Assembly: GCF_003105155.1 (NCBI RefSeq)
Contig: NZ_QETK01000009.1
Coordinates: 96,012 to 160,011, forward strand
DNA length: 64,000 nucleotides
Reading direction: 5' to 3'
DNA from: Pseudomonas sp. SDI
GTDB taxonomy: Bacteria > Pseudomonadota > Gammaproteobacteria > Pseudomonadales > Pseudomonadaceae
This document shows positions 8,989-18,038 of the stretch, piece after piece. The translations under genes were made by a program, and so were the position numbers. The notes beneath the pieces were generated by a model. That model had not been told where the DNA came from. It made no database searches and worked only from the letters and a program-made list of their open reading frames with translations. The stretch's first letter is position 1; each line of letters starts with the position of its first letter.

Positions 8989-11900
8989 CCCCGCCAGTTC
9001 CTCAACGCGGGTCAGGCTGAGCATAAGGTCCTCTTCGGCCTTTTCATGGGCCTGCTGCAGGGCATTGACGGCGTGCAGATAGCGCTGGTTGTCCAACGTC
9101 GGATGCCGCAGTCGTCCACTGCTGTCGAGCACGTCCTCGTGGAGCGCGCCGCTCAGCAGCTCGCGCACGCTGCGGTCGAGCCGAGTCACCGAGGGCTCGC
9201 CCATGCCCAGGCAATCGTCGAGGTAATCCAGGCCCTCGGCCCAGAATTCGCTGATAACCTGGAACTGTGCGGCGAAGCGCTGTTTGAGATAACGCTGCCA
9301 ACCCGGGGTAGTGACCATCCAGGCCCGCCGATTGCGCTCGGTCTCGCTCTTGAGCACGGCATTCTTCACCCGCGCCAGCGTCGCAGGCGAGACCTGGGCG
9401 ATTTCGCGATAGAGCATGCCGCTGGAGGGCTCGGGAAAGTCCAGCCGCGGTGCCAGATCTTGGCGCATGGCCAGACGGATCTCGATGTCGTCGACGCTGA
9501 AGCGCGACAGAATCCGGTCGGGGATATCGTCCAGCGGGTCGAGCGCCGGCAGCGGCAAGCGCTGTTCGAGCAACGCATGGCGGCGCAGCGAGCGCTGCAG
9601 GATGATCCGATCGGCCAGGCGCTGCACCTGTGCCCGCCGATACAGTTTCTTGTAAAACGTCAACAAACCGCTGTGCCGGGCTCCGACGTCGGCTGCCACC
9701 AGGCCTTGCTGGAACGCCAGGCTCGCCAGCTCCAGCTCACTGAACGCCTCGGCCCCGGCATCGCCGCAGGTCACCGGGAAACCTTCGGCGATTGCCAGCA
9801 GTTCTTCGCGCAATTGCGTGTGCGCCGTTGCCGCTTCGAGCAGGGCCCAGATCCGCTCGCTGACAGCCTCCGGGCGGCGCTGGATGTCCTGGGACAGGAG
9901 CATGCGTTCGAGCATGTCCTTCAACGCCCGGTTCGAGCGCCCATGGAACAGGCCATTCCAGAGGTTGCGCCGGGCCTGGCTGGCACCCAGCAGCCAGGTC
10001 GTCAGGAGCATGCCGCGCCCTTCGCGGCGGGGGTGCGTACGCAGGCGCTGGAGTTGGCCGAACGCCGCAGCGTCCAACGGGTTCTGGTCGAGCAGCAGAC
10101 GGTAACTGGCGGTCTCATCGGCGAGCAATTGCTGGGCGAAGCGCGTCGTGCCCAGCTCGGGCAACTGGGTGATGCCATTGGACGACAGGTCGACGATGCG
10201 CAAGCGCTCGCTGTGCTCCATCAGCGCGGTCACCCCCGACGGCCAGTCGCGGAGCAGGCAGCGCTCCAGGTTCAACCGTTCCAGCGCCCGTAAGCCGTCA
10301 ACCTGCGGCGCCAGGCCCAAGGGGTTTCCCGACAGATCCAGGCGCTGCAACTGTCCATAGCGGGCGAACAGCGCGGCCCTTGGCGGGTCGAGGCGAATGA
10401 GGTTGTCGGCCAGTTCCAGCGACTCCAGCGACAGCTCGCTCAGCAGCTCCAGGGCCCCTGTTTCCAGGGTCAGGTAGTTACCACTCAGGTTCAGCCGGCG
10501 CAGGCCGGGCATCATCAACAACGTCTGCAAGGCTTCGCCGGGCAGGCTCATCAGGGTGTTGTCGGCCAGGTCCAGGCTACGCAGGTGCCGCAGCAGGCGC
10601 AGTGTCTCGAACATGGCAGGCCGGTGCAACAGGCGATTATTTTGCAGGTCGAGCACACGCAGGCGCCTCATCCAACACACCGCCTGCGGCACTTCGCTCA
10701 GCCAGTTACTTGCCAGGCGCAGCACCTGCACCTGGTCGAACTGATGCAAAAAGCCCACGGGGACTTCAGCCAGTTGCATGTTGTTCAGGCGTAGGTCGTG
10801 GATATGCTCGAAGCGGGTTTGCAGCGACGGCAATTCGCTGACCTGTATATCGGAAAGGTCGAGCAATTGCGAGCCCTCGCCGCTGCGCCGGCGCCAGGCT
10901 TGCAGCACGCGTGCGGCCAAGGTTCGGCGCGAATCGCGCTCGATGGCGTCGACACCGCGCTCGATCCAACTCTGCAGGTCCTCGTCCAGTTCCAGCCAGG
11001 CCTCCTCTAACGCAGCGATGGCGTCGCCGAGGCGGGCATAACGCAGCAATAGCGATTCGCGCAGCGCTACCAGCGCCTGTGCATCCAGCGTCGGAAACAG
11101 GTTGCGCAAGCGCCGGTTGCTACCCGACAGCGTGCTGCCGACGCCGCCCAGTGGGTAACCGTTGCGCCCGTCGGCCAGCTGCAACGGCGAGCGGAACCAC
11201 GGCCGCACCGGCTGCAGGCCGAGCAGGTTCGCCGCCTGCCCGCGCGCGGCCAACGCCTGCCGGTACAGTGCGACACGCAGCGCCTGCGACGCATCCCGGG
11301 CCATCCCCAGGGCGCTGCCGGCAGACTCCGGCAGGGCCTGGAGGATCGCGTCGTAGATTGAGCGCTCGCTGGCCAACTCCTGGCCCTCGGCGTCATACAC
11401 CCGGTAACGCTGGCCGATACGCAGCACGGTCGACGACGGGCCTGACGACGGGCCGAGGCGCTGTAACAGCGGGCCTTCCAGGGTCAGTTCGCGCAGTTCC
11501 AGGCTAAACGCCTGCGGCCAGCCAGGGAGGCGCTCGAGCAAGCCGAAGGCCAGGCAGGCACTGTCCTGGCTTTCCAGCCCCGGCGCATACAGCCCCTCGA
11601 TGGCCCGGCCCAGGCGGATCTGCCGCTGGCACAACCGGGCCGCTTCGGCCAAGCGCAACGACGGTCCAGCCAGACCTTGGGCCAGTTCCTCGCGTTCGCT
11701 GCGCGGCACCTGGCCCAACAACTCCTGTGCGGCCTCGGCGCTCAGCCGCGGGAACATCGATTGCAGGCGCTGGACATCGGCCGGCTGCGTGGGCGTAGCG
11801 GCACCATGTAACTGGTCGAGCAGGCTGGAGCGCTGTCGGCCGCCCAGCTCGGCCAACTGTTCGCGCAACACCTGCGCCCGCGCCGACGCCGGCACCTGGC

Positions 11901-14196
11901 TGCCAAGCAGGCGCTGGACGGCCGGTTCGTCGAGCGCGGCGAGAATCGCTTCGGCCAGACGGTTATCGGTCAATTGCCTGAGCGACACCGGGATCGCTGG
12001 CCGGACCGCCCAACTGGGGTGGCCGAAGACACGCGGCGGTCCCTCCGCCAAAGCCCCAGGCGACACCGCCAACAACCGTTGCGGCCAACCCGGCAAGGTC
12101 ACCGCGAGCCGAGCGCCGAGGGTGACTTCGGCCCGCAATGGATGGCCATTGCGCAGATCGTTCAGTGCATTGTCCAGGCGCTGCTCCAGGCGCAGGCGCT
12201 CCAGCGTGTCGCGCAGCAATGGCGGCACCCGCCGCCCGTGCAGGTGCATCTCGCGCAGCAGGTCGTCGCCGCAACCACTGATCTGCGCCGCCGCCTCCAG
12301 CAGTTCATCCGTCACGCCCTCGGCCAGCGGGCCGATCCGCCGCAGCAACTGCTGCCGGCTCCAGTCCAGCGGGCTCTCGTCGCGCAAGCGCCAGGCGCCT
12401 TGGCCATTGTGCCGCAGCGCTGGCCGGTAGGCCTCGGCAAACTCGGGGTGGCCCAGGCTCCAGCCGCCCGCCTCGTCCCGATGCACCTCGAAGGTACGCC
12501 CGTCGATACGCACATAACTCGACGTGCCCCGCCAGTACACGCCCTGGCTATCGGCAACAGCGGCGCCGAGATCGACGTCGCTGGCGTAGTTGCCGAGCGA
12601 CGGCTTCCACAAACGAAAATTGCCATTGGGCAAGCGCACCTTGACCAGCCCGTCGACCAGCTCGCAAGCGAGCATTGGCTCGGCCGCCCGACCGGCTACG
12701 CCAAAACCGATCATCAGCGCTACATTCAGGCCGATCGAGCGCAGATGCGCCCACAGCTCGTCGATCTCGCCGTTCTCCCAGGCATGCACGCCTTCCACGA
12801 CGTCATCGAGCAGTTGCACGGCGGTCACCAGCAACATCACCGCGCCCACTGCCGGCACCATGAACGCCAGCGTGTTGAGCACATTCAGGCCAATGTCCTC
12901 CCAATAGGCCAGGCGCCGCTCGCGCGCCTGCTCGTCGACATCGGCACTGGGGACTGCCAGGAAGCGCGCGTCCTGTTTGAGCTTGCTCAGGTGCTGGTCC
13001 TGCAACAGGCCGAACAGCTCGCCATGGATTGGCACCTCGCGCAGGTACAGCTTGCCGTCGGGGTCCGGGCGCTGCTCATAGATACCGTTCGGGTCCTTGA
13101 CCAGGTGATACAGCGCCGCCTCCAGGCGGGTAAAGACATGGGCCTGATCGGCCTGCAGAACAAAACGCCGCAATAACGCCCGATACTCACCGAAGCGCAA
13201 TTTGTGCAGCAGATCAGCGTGCAATGCCTCGACCGTGGCGTACTGCTTGAGGGGTTGTCGCGGTGCCCCCGGCAAATAGAGCAGGCACAACGCCTTGCCC
13301 GAATCGCCTTCGGAGCGGATGAACAAGGGTTCGAACAGTTGCGCCGTGAACATTTTCAGCCGGCTGACTCGGACCCGACGACCTCGATAAAGCGGCCGCT
13401 GCGGCGATTCGAGCAATTCCAGCAATGTCTGGCGGACGGATTCCTCGATGTCTTTTTTCATCAAGGCAAGCTGGATGTGCACGCGGAACTGGGCTTTAAA
13501 AGTAGCCACCGACGCGGCGCGGATCCCGGCACGGGTCGTCGGCGTCTCGAACACCTCGGTCAAATGACGTTGATAGCGCCCCCCCAGGTCCAGGTCGTGG
13601 CAAAGCCTGGCAAACCGCGTCGGTTCGATCGCCAGTCTGTCCAGGAAACGGTAACGAAAACGCGGCGCTCCGCCTTCGGTGCCCGGTACCAGTTCCAGGG
13701 TGAAGGCGCCTTCCGGTGCCAGCGCGGTGCCGGCCTCGAATTCGCAGTCCGCAGCAAAGTTCTGCAAGGCCGCCTGCAATAGACTTTGCTGACGCGGCAC
13801 CAATTGCCGCATCGCGCCAAACACCACGCTCTGGTAGCGCACCTCGACGAACTGCGTGCGGTGCAGGTCCGGCTTGATCTTCAGGTCGTCCGCCATTCGC
13901 TTGCGCAGCAGCGGCTCACAGAACCCGCTGACGCTCTGCAGCCCCTTGAGCGCTCGCGCCAGCATCGCGGCCGTGCGGCGACTGCGGTGCAGGTACGCCA
14001 GGAAGGCCTCGCGCTCGCCGGCCGGAGCCTGATTGAACCAGTTGGCATTGCCTGCCAGAAAGCTGGGATCGACGAACAGACTGCGGCCAAGCCGATCCAG
14101 ATCGGCAGGCGTTGCATGCCAGAGCCACGCGGGCAGCTGTTGCTGGATAAACGGCCCGTGCAGACCGGGAGCTTCGGGACGGGATGGGGTCGGCAT
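8986..14196 (-). CDS. Giant LRR protein with NEL-type E3 ubiquitin ligase domain (copy 2)
   Basis: The product has 1736 residues and the same architecture as its downstream neighbour. The N-terminal module starts with APGLHGPFIQQQLPAWL, against LPGLHAAFIQQALPGWL in copy 1. A hydrophobic stretch (LAFMVPAVGAVMLLVTAVQLL) follows. A longer run of leucine-rich repeats lies at about 1110-1345 (LRLNNMQLAEVP, LRVLDLQNNRLLHRP, LRSLDLADNTLMSLP, LRIVDLSSNGITQLP). The NEL domain has the catalytic CxD motif as CGD at Cys1477. I chose the ATG at 14196 because AGGAGA lies seven bases upstream; an ATG 19 codons earlier has no such signal. Family knowledge suggests a host-directed ubiquitin ligase. Substrate and secretion route are unknown. 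Confidence 0.85.
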   Translation of the reverse strand: MPTPSRPEAPGLHGPFIQQQLPAWLWHATPADLDRLGRSLFVDPSFLAGNANWFNQAPAGEREAFLAYLHRSRRTAAMLARALKGLQSVSGFCEPLLRKRMADDLKIKPDLHRTQFVEVRYQSVVFGAMRQLVPRQQSLLQAALQNFAADCEFEAGTALAPEGAFTLELVPGTEGGAPRFRYRFLDRLAIEPTRFARLCHDLDLGGRYQRHLTEVFETPTTRAGIRAASVATFKAQFRVHIQLALMKKDIEESVRQTLLELLESPQRPLYRGRRVRVSRLKMFTAQLFEPLFIRSEGDSGKALCLLYLPGAPRQPLKQYATVEALHADLLHKLRFGEYRALLRRFVLQADQAHVFTRLEAALYHLVKDPNGIYEQRPDPDGKLYLREVPIHGELFGLLQDQHLSKLKQDARFLAVPSADVDEQARERRLAYWEDIGLNVLNTLAFMVPAVGAVMLLVTAVQLLDDVVEGVHAWENGEIDELWAHLRSIGLNVALMIGFGVAGRAAEPMLACELVDGLVKVRLPNGNFRLWKPSLGNYASDVDLGAAVADSQGVYWRGTSSYVRIDGRTFEVHRDEAGGWSLGHPEFAEAYRPALRHNGQGAWRLRDESPLDWSRQQLLRRIGPLAEGVTDELLEAAAQISGCGDDLLREMHLHGRRVPPLLRDTLERLRLEQRLDNALNDLRNGHPLRAEVTLGARLAVTLPGWPQRLLAVSPGALAEGPPRVFGHPSWAVRPAIPVSLRQLTDNRLAEAILAALDEPAVQRLLGSQVPASARAQVLREQLAELGGRQRSSLLDQLHGAATPTQPADVQRLQSMFPRLSAEAAQELLGQVPRSEREELAQGLAGPSLRLAEAARLCQRQIRLGRAIEGLYAPGLESQDSACLAFGLLERLPGWPQAFSLELRELTLEGPLLQRLGPSSGPSSTVLRIGQRYRVYDAEGQELASERSIYDAILQALPESAGSALGMARDASQALRVALYRQALAARGQAANLLGLQPVRPWFRSPLQLADGRNGYPLGGVGSTLSGSNRRLRNLFPTLDAQALVALRESLLLRYARLGDAIAALEEAWLELDEDLQSWIERGVDAIERDSRRTLAARVLQAWRRRSGEGSQLLDLSDIQVSELPSLQTRFEHIHDLRLNNMQLAEVPVGFLHQFDQVQVLRLASNWLSEVPQAVCWMRRLRVLDLQNNRLLHRPAMFETLRLLRHLRSLDLADNTLMSLPGEALQTLLMMPGLRRLNLSGNYLTLETGALELLSELSLESLELADNLIRLDPPRAALFARYGQLQRLDLSGNPLGLAPQVDGLRALERLNLERCLLRDWPSGVTALMEHSERLRIVDLSSNGITQLPELGTTRFAQQLLADETASYRLLLDQNPLDAAAFGQLQRLRTHPRREGRGMLLTTWLLGASQARRNLWNGLFHGRSNRALKDMLERMLLSQDIQRRPEAVSERIWALLEAATAHTQLREELLAIAEGFPVTCGDAGAEAFSELELASLAFQQGLVAADVGARHSGLLTFYKKLYRRAQVQRLADRIILQRSLRRHALLEQRLPLPALDPLDDIPDRILSRFSVDDIEIRLAMRQDLAPRLDFPEPSSGMLYREIAQVSPATLARVKNAVLKSETERNRRAWMVTTPGWQRYLKQRFAAQFQVISEFWAEGLDYLDDCLGMGEPSVTRLDRSVRELLSGALHEDVLDSSGRLRHPTLDNQRYLHAVNALQQAHEKAEEDLMLSLTRVEELAG

Positions 14197-14255
14197 GGGT
14201 GGGTCTCCTGTACTGGGCAAAGCCACAGCAGACCCGTCCCGAACCCGGCGCATGG

Positions 14256-14339
14256 ACTACATATTGCTGAGCGCACGGATCAATCCGCGAGTGCCTCCGA
14301 GCAGATCAACCCAGCCAGGCCTGCACTACCTATTGTTCA
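14256..14339 (-). promoter_or_regulatory. Leader of NEL gene copy 2 with two copies of the 15-bp motif
   Basis: On the minus strand TGAACAATAGGTAGT (14325-14339) starts at the sohB stop codon. TCAGCAATATGTAGT (14256-14270) lies 60 bases upstream of the chosen start of copy 2. The third copy is at 8974-8988 before copy 1. The core is CAATAKGTAGT. In two of the three places the motif overlaps the stop codon of the preceding gene. Confidence 0.45.
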
Positions 14340-15353
14340 GCGCCAGCGGCTCAGCCGGCTCCACAGGCCCAACAGGGTGTTTTCGAGGGCGCCGCTCGCG
14401 CTCAGGCCGACGCGCTCCTGCAAGCTTTTGCGCTCGGCGTAATGCAGGTGGTAGAGGTTGCAGTCGCGGGCGCGTTCGCCGAGGTACTCATCGCTGGTTT
14501 TCAGCTCGTCGACCAATTGCTTGTTCAGCGCGGCAACGCCGAGCCAGACTTCGCCAGTCGCAACATCATCGATGTGCAACTGCGGGCGGTAGCGCGAGAC
14601 GAAGTCCTTGAACAACTGATGGGTAACGTCGAGGTCTTCCTGGAACTTCTCGCGGCCCTTGTCGGTGTTCTCGCCGAACACGGTGAGGGTGCGCTTGTAC
14701 TCGCCGGCGGTGAGCACTTCGAAATCGATGTCGTGTTTTTTCAGCAGGCGGTTGACGTTCGGTAGCTGCGCGACCACGCCGATGGAGCCGAGCACGGCGA
14801 ACGGTGCACTGACGATGCGCTCGCCGATGCAGGCCATCATGTAGCCGCCGCTGGCCGCGACCTTGTCGATGCACACGGTCAGCGGTACCCCGGCCTGACG
14901 AATACGCGCCAGTTGCGAGGCAGCCAGGCCATAGCTGTGAACCATACCGCCGCCGCTTTCCAGGCGCAGTACCACTTCGTCGCGCGGGGTGGCCAGGGTC
15001 AGCAGGGCCGTGATTTCATGGCGCAGGCTGTCGGTGGCCGAGGCCTTGATGTCGCCATCGAAATCGAGGACGAACACCCGGGGTTTGTCCTCGGGAGTTT
15101 TCTTCAGCTGTTTTTCGCTTTTGGCCTGCTGCTTGCGCAGGGCCTTGAGCTGCGCCTTGTCGAGCAGGCTGGATTCCAGGCGCTCGCGCAATGCCTTATA
15201 GAAGTCGTTCAGGCGGGTAACCTGCAATTGCCCACCGGCCTTACGCCGACCCTTGCTGCGCAAACCGGCAATGGCCGACAACACGACCAGAATCGCGATG
15301 ACCAACGTCGCGGTCTTGGCGAGGAAGCTCGCATACTCTGCAAGAAACTCCAT
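14337..15353 (-). CDS. sohB: SohB, inner membrane S49 serine protease
   Basis: This 338-residue member of peptidase family S49 degrades periplasmic or membrane polypeptides. An N-terminal membrane anchor (residues 11-30) is followed by a charged linker rich in K and E, then the protease domain starting at about residue 92 (RVFVLDFDGDIKAS). The Ser-Lys dyad is visible as Ser168 in KVAASGGYMM and Lys220 in GEYKRTLTVF, at spacing typical of SohB. The length fits the family. Its stop codon touches the leader of NEL copy 2, which is transcribed in the same direction, so read-through from sohB into the NEL genes is possible. Confidence 0.93.
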   Translation of the reverse strand: MEFLAEYASFLAKTATLVIAILVVLSAIAGLRSKGRRKAGGQLQVTRLNDFYKALRERLESSLLDKAQLKALRKQQAKSEKQLKKTPEDKPRVFVLDFDGDIKASATDSLRHEITALLTLATPRDEVVLRLESGGGMVHSYGLAASQLARIRQAGVPLTVCIDKVAASGGYMMACIGERIVSAPFAVLGSIGVVAQLPNVNRLLKKHDIDFEVLTAGEYKRTLTVFGENTDKGREKFQEDLDVTHQLFKDFVSRYRPQLHIDDVATGEVWLGVAALNKQLVDELKTSDEYLGERARDCNLYHLHYAERKSLQERVGLSASGALENTLLGLWSRLSRWR

Positions 15354-15368
15354 TTAAAACACCATTGA

Positions 15369-15407
15369 GGCTCGGAAACCGCCATTCTACGGGCATATTT
15401 CCGAGCC
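15369..15407. repeat. 10-bp inverted repeat upstream of sohB
   Basis: GGCTCGGAAA (15369-15378) and TTTCCGAGCC (15398-15407) are exact complements separated by 19 bases, 15 bases upstream of the sohB start. It could be an operator or a hairpin in the sohB leader. The rest of the 327-base gap between sohB and the phosphatase gene shows only the promoter listed next. Confidence 0.45.
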
Positions 15408-15585
15408 TGTCTAACGATGCACCGGTACGCGCGGTACGACAGTCTTTCCACTTATGTCATACGCAGTCACGGGGCTATTTCGCTGGGCATGATCCGTCAG
15501 CCGATCAGGCAACTCGTCACAGAAAGACGCCAGGTTCAGCAACTGCGGCGCTTGGCGAGCCAGGCACGGCACCCGTGCAGCGTCG

Positions 15586-15651
15586 TTCAAACGCTCTTTT
15601 CAAACGCTTGTATGTTTTTTCGTTGACAGCCTGCGGGCGGCAACCTAACCT
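15586..15651 (+). promoter_or_regulatory. Sigma-70-type promoter with upstream direct repeat
   Basis: TTGACA (15623-15628), a 17-base spacer and TAACCT (15646-15651) form a good -35/-10 pair 30 bases before the phosphatase start. Just upstream, TTCAAACGCT occurs twice (15586-15595 and 15599-15608), spaced 13 bases apart. It could be an operator for a regulator of the phosphatase/SCP2 genes. The regulator is unknown. Confidence 0.55.
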
Positions 15652-15680
15652 CGCCAGATCCTTCAAAGCAGGCGGACGAC

Positions 15681-16379
15681 GTGGGCAGTATCTACCTGAT
15701 TCGACATGGCCAGGCCTCCTTCGGTGCGGACGACTACGACGTCCTCTCGACGTTGGGCATGCGTCAAAGCGAAGCCCTCGGCGACCACCTGAACCAGCTC
15801 GGCCTGCGCCTGCACCGCTGCCTGGCCGGCGACCTGCGGCGCCAGCAGGACACCGCCCGCCTGACCCTGGCGCAACTGCCCGGCGCACCGGCGCTGGAAA
15901 CCGATACCGCCTTCAACGAATTCGATGCCGACGCGGTCATCCGCGCCCTGCTCCCCAGCCTGCTGGTGCACGAGCCAGAAGCCCTGCATGTGCTGCGCAA
16001 TGCCCAACACAACCGGAGCGAGTTCCAGCGCCTGTTCGCGCTGATGATCCAGCAGTGGCACGACGGCGAATACGCCCACGACGGCCTGGAAAGCTGGAAC
16101 AGCTTCGTCGAGCGGGTCAGCGGCGGCCTGCAGCGAGTGCTGCAGCAGGCCGGCCAAGGCGACAACATCGCCATCTTTACCTCCGGCGGCACCATCGCTG
16201 CCCTGCTCCACCTGATTACCGGCATTACCGCCAGCCAGGCCTTTGCGCTGAACTGGCAGATCATCAACACTTCGCTCAGCGTGCTGAAGTTCCGCGGCAG
16301 CGAAGTGACCCTGGCTTCCTTCAACAGCCAAGCCCACGTGCAGCTGCTGAGGGCGCCGGAGCTCGTCACCTATCGATGA
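15681..16379 (+). CDS. Histidine phosphatase family protein
   Basis: The 232-residue product is a branch 1 histidine phosphatase (phosphoglycerate mutase fold). The phosphohistidine motif RHG is at residues 8-10 (IYLIRHGQASFG), and TSGGTIAAL near residues 171-179 resembles the second catalytic block. The start is GTG, because no ATG fits and homologues begin MGSIYLIRHG. It leads a cluster that continues with an SCP2 lipid carrier and then a kinase-like protein and an SDR, a set often linked to acyl-CoA metabolism. A role in removing a phosphate from an acyl-CoA pathway intermediate is inference. Confidence 0.85.
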   Translation: MGSIYLIRHGQASFGADDYDVLSTLGMRQSEALGDHLNQLGLRLHRCLAGDLRRQQDTARLTLAQLPGAPALETDTAFNEFDADAVIRALLPSLLVHEPEALHVLRNAQHNRSEFQRLFALMIQQWHDGEYAHDGLESWNSFVERVSGGLQRVLQQAGQGDNIAIFTSGGTIAALLHLITGITASQAFALNWQIINTSLSVLKFRGSEVTLASFNSQAHVQLLRAPELVTYR

Positions 16380-16436
16380 GCCCCGGCCCACCGCGACTGG
16401 CAACGGTCGCTGCAATCACTTAACAAGGAATACACC

Positions 16437-16754
16437 ATGACTTCTGTAGCCGATGCCGTTCAAGCGATGAAAGCCAAGTTCAACCCAGCTGCCGCTGCCG
16501 GCCTGGACCTGATCTTCGGCTTCAACATCACCGACGAAGACAAACAGTACGCGCTGATCGTCAAAGATGGCACCTGCGACCTGCAGGAAGGTGAAAACGC
16601 AGACGCCAACTGCACCCTGGTGCTGGACAGCGAAACCCTGAAAGGCATCGTCAGCGGCGAAACCGACGGCATGCAAGCCTTCATGGGCGGCAAACTGCGC
16701 GTCGAAGGCGACATGATGCTGTCGATGAAACTCAGCGAGCTGTTCCCGGCCTGA
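16437..16754 (+). CDS. SCP2 sterol-carrier-like lipid-binding protein
   Basis: This is a 105-residue stand-alone SCP2 domain, a small soluble fold that binds fatty acyl chains or acyl-CoA. Characteristic segments are LDLIFGFNITDEDKQYALIVKDGTC, VLDSETLKGIVSGE and the C-terminal GKLRVEGDMMLSMKLSELF. AAGGAA lies nine bases before the ATG. The gene follows the phosphatase by 57 bases and is closed by a strong terminator, so the two form a short operon. It would present or sequester a hydrophobic substrate for neighbouring enzymes. The ligand is unknown. Confidence 0.9.
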   Translation: MTSVADAVQAMKAKFNPAAAAGLDLIFGFNITDEDKQYALIVKDGTCDLQEGENADANCTLVLDSETLKGIVSGETDGMQAFMGGKLRVEGDMMLSMKLSELFPA

Positions 16755-16774
16755 GCCCTGCGCTGATGCCGAAC

Positions 16775-16808
16775 AAAACCGAAGCGCGCAACCGCTTCGG
16801 TTTTTTTT
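16775..16808 (+). terminator. Rho-independent terminator after the SCP2 gene
   Basis: AAAACCGAAGCG and CGCTTCGGTTTT form a perfect 12-bp stem with a 6-base loop, followed by four more T residues. It is 20 bases past the SCP2 stop. Confidence 0.93.
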
Positions 16809-16947
16809 CGCCTGGCGTTTGACCCGGCATCAGGTACGTTGATCGACCGGCAACACGCGCGCCTATAAGGCTGGGCGGCGCTTGTCCGGCCCCGTTGTGA
16901 GAATTAGATTAGCCAATAGTAATCAGCTTTCAGAATAAGGGATCAGC

Positions 16948-18015
16948 ATGACGCTCACCGACCAGTCCACCCAGGTCCGCCCCGGCGAAGAACTCGATGT
17001 CGCCCTCATCGACCCTTACCTCAAGGCCCACATTCCCGGCTTGAGCGGTACGCCGACGATCAGCCAGTTCCCCGGCGGCGCCTCGAACCTGACCTACCTG
17101 CTGCAGTACCCGCAACGCGAGTTCGTGCTACGCCGTCCGCCGTTCGGGCACAAGGCCAAGTCGGCACATGACATGGGCCGCGAGTTCCGCATCCTCAACC
17201 AGCTCAACCGTGGCTTCCCGTACTGTCCCAAGGCCTACGTGCACTGCACCGACGAGTCGCTGATCGGGGGCGAGTTCTATGTGATGGACCGGGTCAAGGG
17301 CATCATCCTGCGCGCCGACCTGCCGCCCGAGCTGGGCCTGGATACCGCGCGCACCGAGGCACTGTGCAAGAGCTTCATCCAGCGCATGGTCGAGCTGCAC
17401 CAGGTCGACTATCACGCCTGCGACCTGGCCGACCTGGGCAAGCCCGAGGGTTATGTGCAGCGGCAGATCGAAGGCTGGGCCAAGCGCTACGACACCGCGT
17501 TGACGCCAGATGCACCACGCTGGGAAAAGGTCATTGCCTGGCTGCGCGACAAGCAGCCGGCCGACCACCCGCGGCCGGGCATCATCCATAACGACTACCG
17601 CTTCGACAACGTGATCCTCGATGCCGATAACCCGATGCGCATCATCGGCGTGCTCGACTGGGAAATGACCACCCTCGGCGACCCGCTGATGGACCTGGGC
17701 AACACCCTCGCCTACTGGATCGAAGCCGGCGACCCGGCCCCGGTGCAACTGATGCGGCGCCAGCCGAGCAACGCGCCGGGCATGCTCACCCGTCGGCAGT
17801 TCGTCGACTACTACGCCGAGCGCGCCGGCATTGCCATCGACAACTACGACTTCTATTACACCTACGGCCTGTTCCGCCTGGCCGGTATCGTTCAGCAGAT
17901 CTACTACCGCTTCTACCACGGCCAGACCCAGGACAAACGCTTCGCCCAATTCATCCATATGAACACGTTGCTGGAGCAGATGAGCCTGCACGTCATCGCC
18001 AACTCCGACCTGTGA
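16948..18015 (+). CDS. Phosphotransferase (APH/ACAD10-like kinase) family protein
   Basis: The 355-residue protein has the aminoglycoside-phosphotransferase fold of the ACAD10/ACAD11 N-terminal type. The catalytic loop is HNDYRFDNVIL, the metal-binding aspartate lies in GVLDWEMTTLGDPLMDLG, and an N-terminal FPGGASNLTYLL takes the place of the glycine-rich loop. AAGGGA lies seven bases before the ATG. In the P. putida levulinate pathway the homologue LvaA phosphorylates a 4-hydroxyacyl-CoA, so a hydroxyacyl-CoA kinase is more likely here than antibiotic resistance. The following SDR gene is 23 bases downstream and likely in the same operon. Confidence 0.85.
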   Translation: MTLTDQSTQVRPGEELDVALIDPYLKAHIPGLSGTPTISQFPGGASNLTYLLQYPQREFVLRRPPFGHKAKSAHDMGREFRILNQLNRGFPYCPKAYVHCTDESLIGGEFYVMDRVKGIILRADLPPELGLDTARTEALCKSFIQRMVELHQVDYHACDLADLGKPEGYVQRQIEGWAKRYDTALTPDAPRWEKVIAWLRDKQPADHPRPGIIHNDYRFDNVILDADNPMRIIGVLDWEMTTLGDPLMDLGNTLAYWIEAGDPAPVQLMRRQPSNAPGMLTRRQFVDYYAERAGIAIDNYDFYYTYGLFRLAGIVQQIYYRFYHGQTQDKRFAQFIHMNTLLEQMSLHVIANSDL

Positions 18016-18038
18016 CGACTACAACAAGGAAAACGCCC

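Noticed and set aside
8113..10293. A 726-codon plus-strand open frame spanning the two NEL genes.
   Set aside because: It lies antisense to both NEL genes, has the same shadow composition, and lacks a ribosome binding site.
16948..18015. Aminoglycoside resistance phosphotransferase.
   Set aside because: The fold is shared, but the sequence and the SDR and SCP2 neighbours fit the ACAD10/LvaA-type kinases of acyl-CoA metabolism, not a resistance gene.
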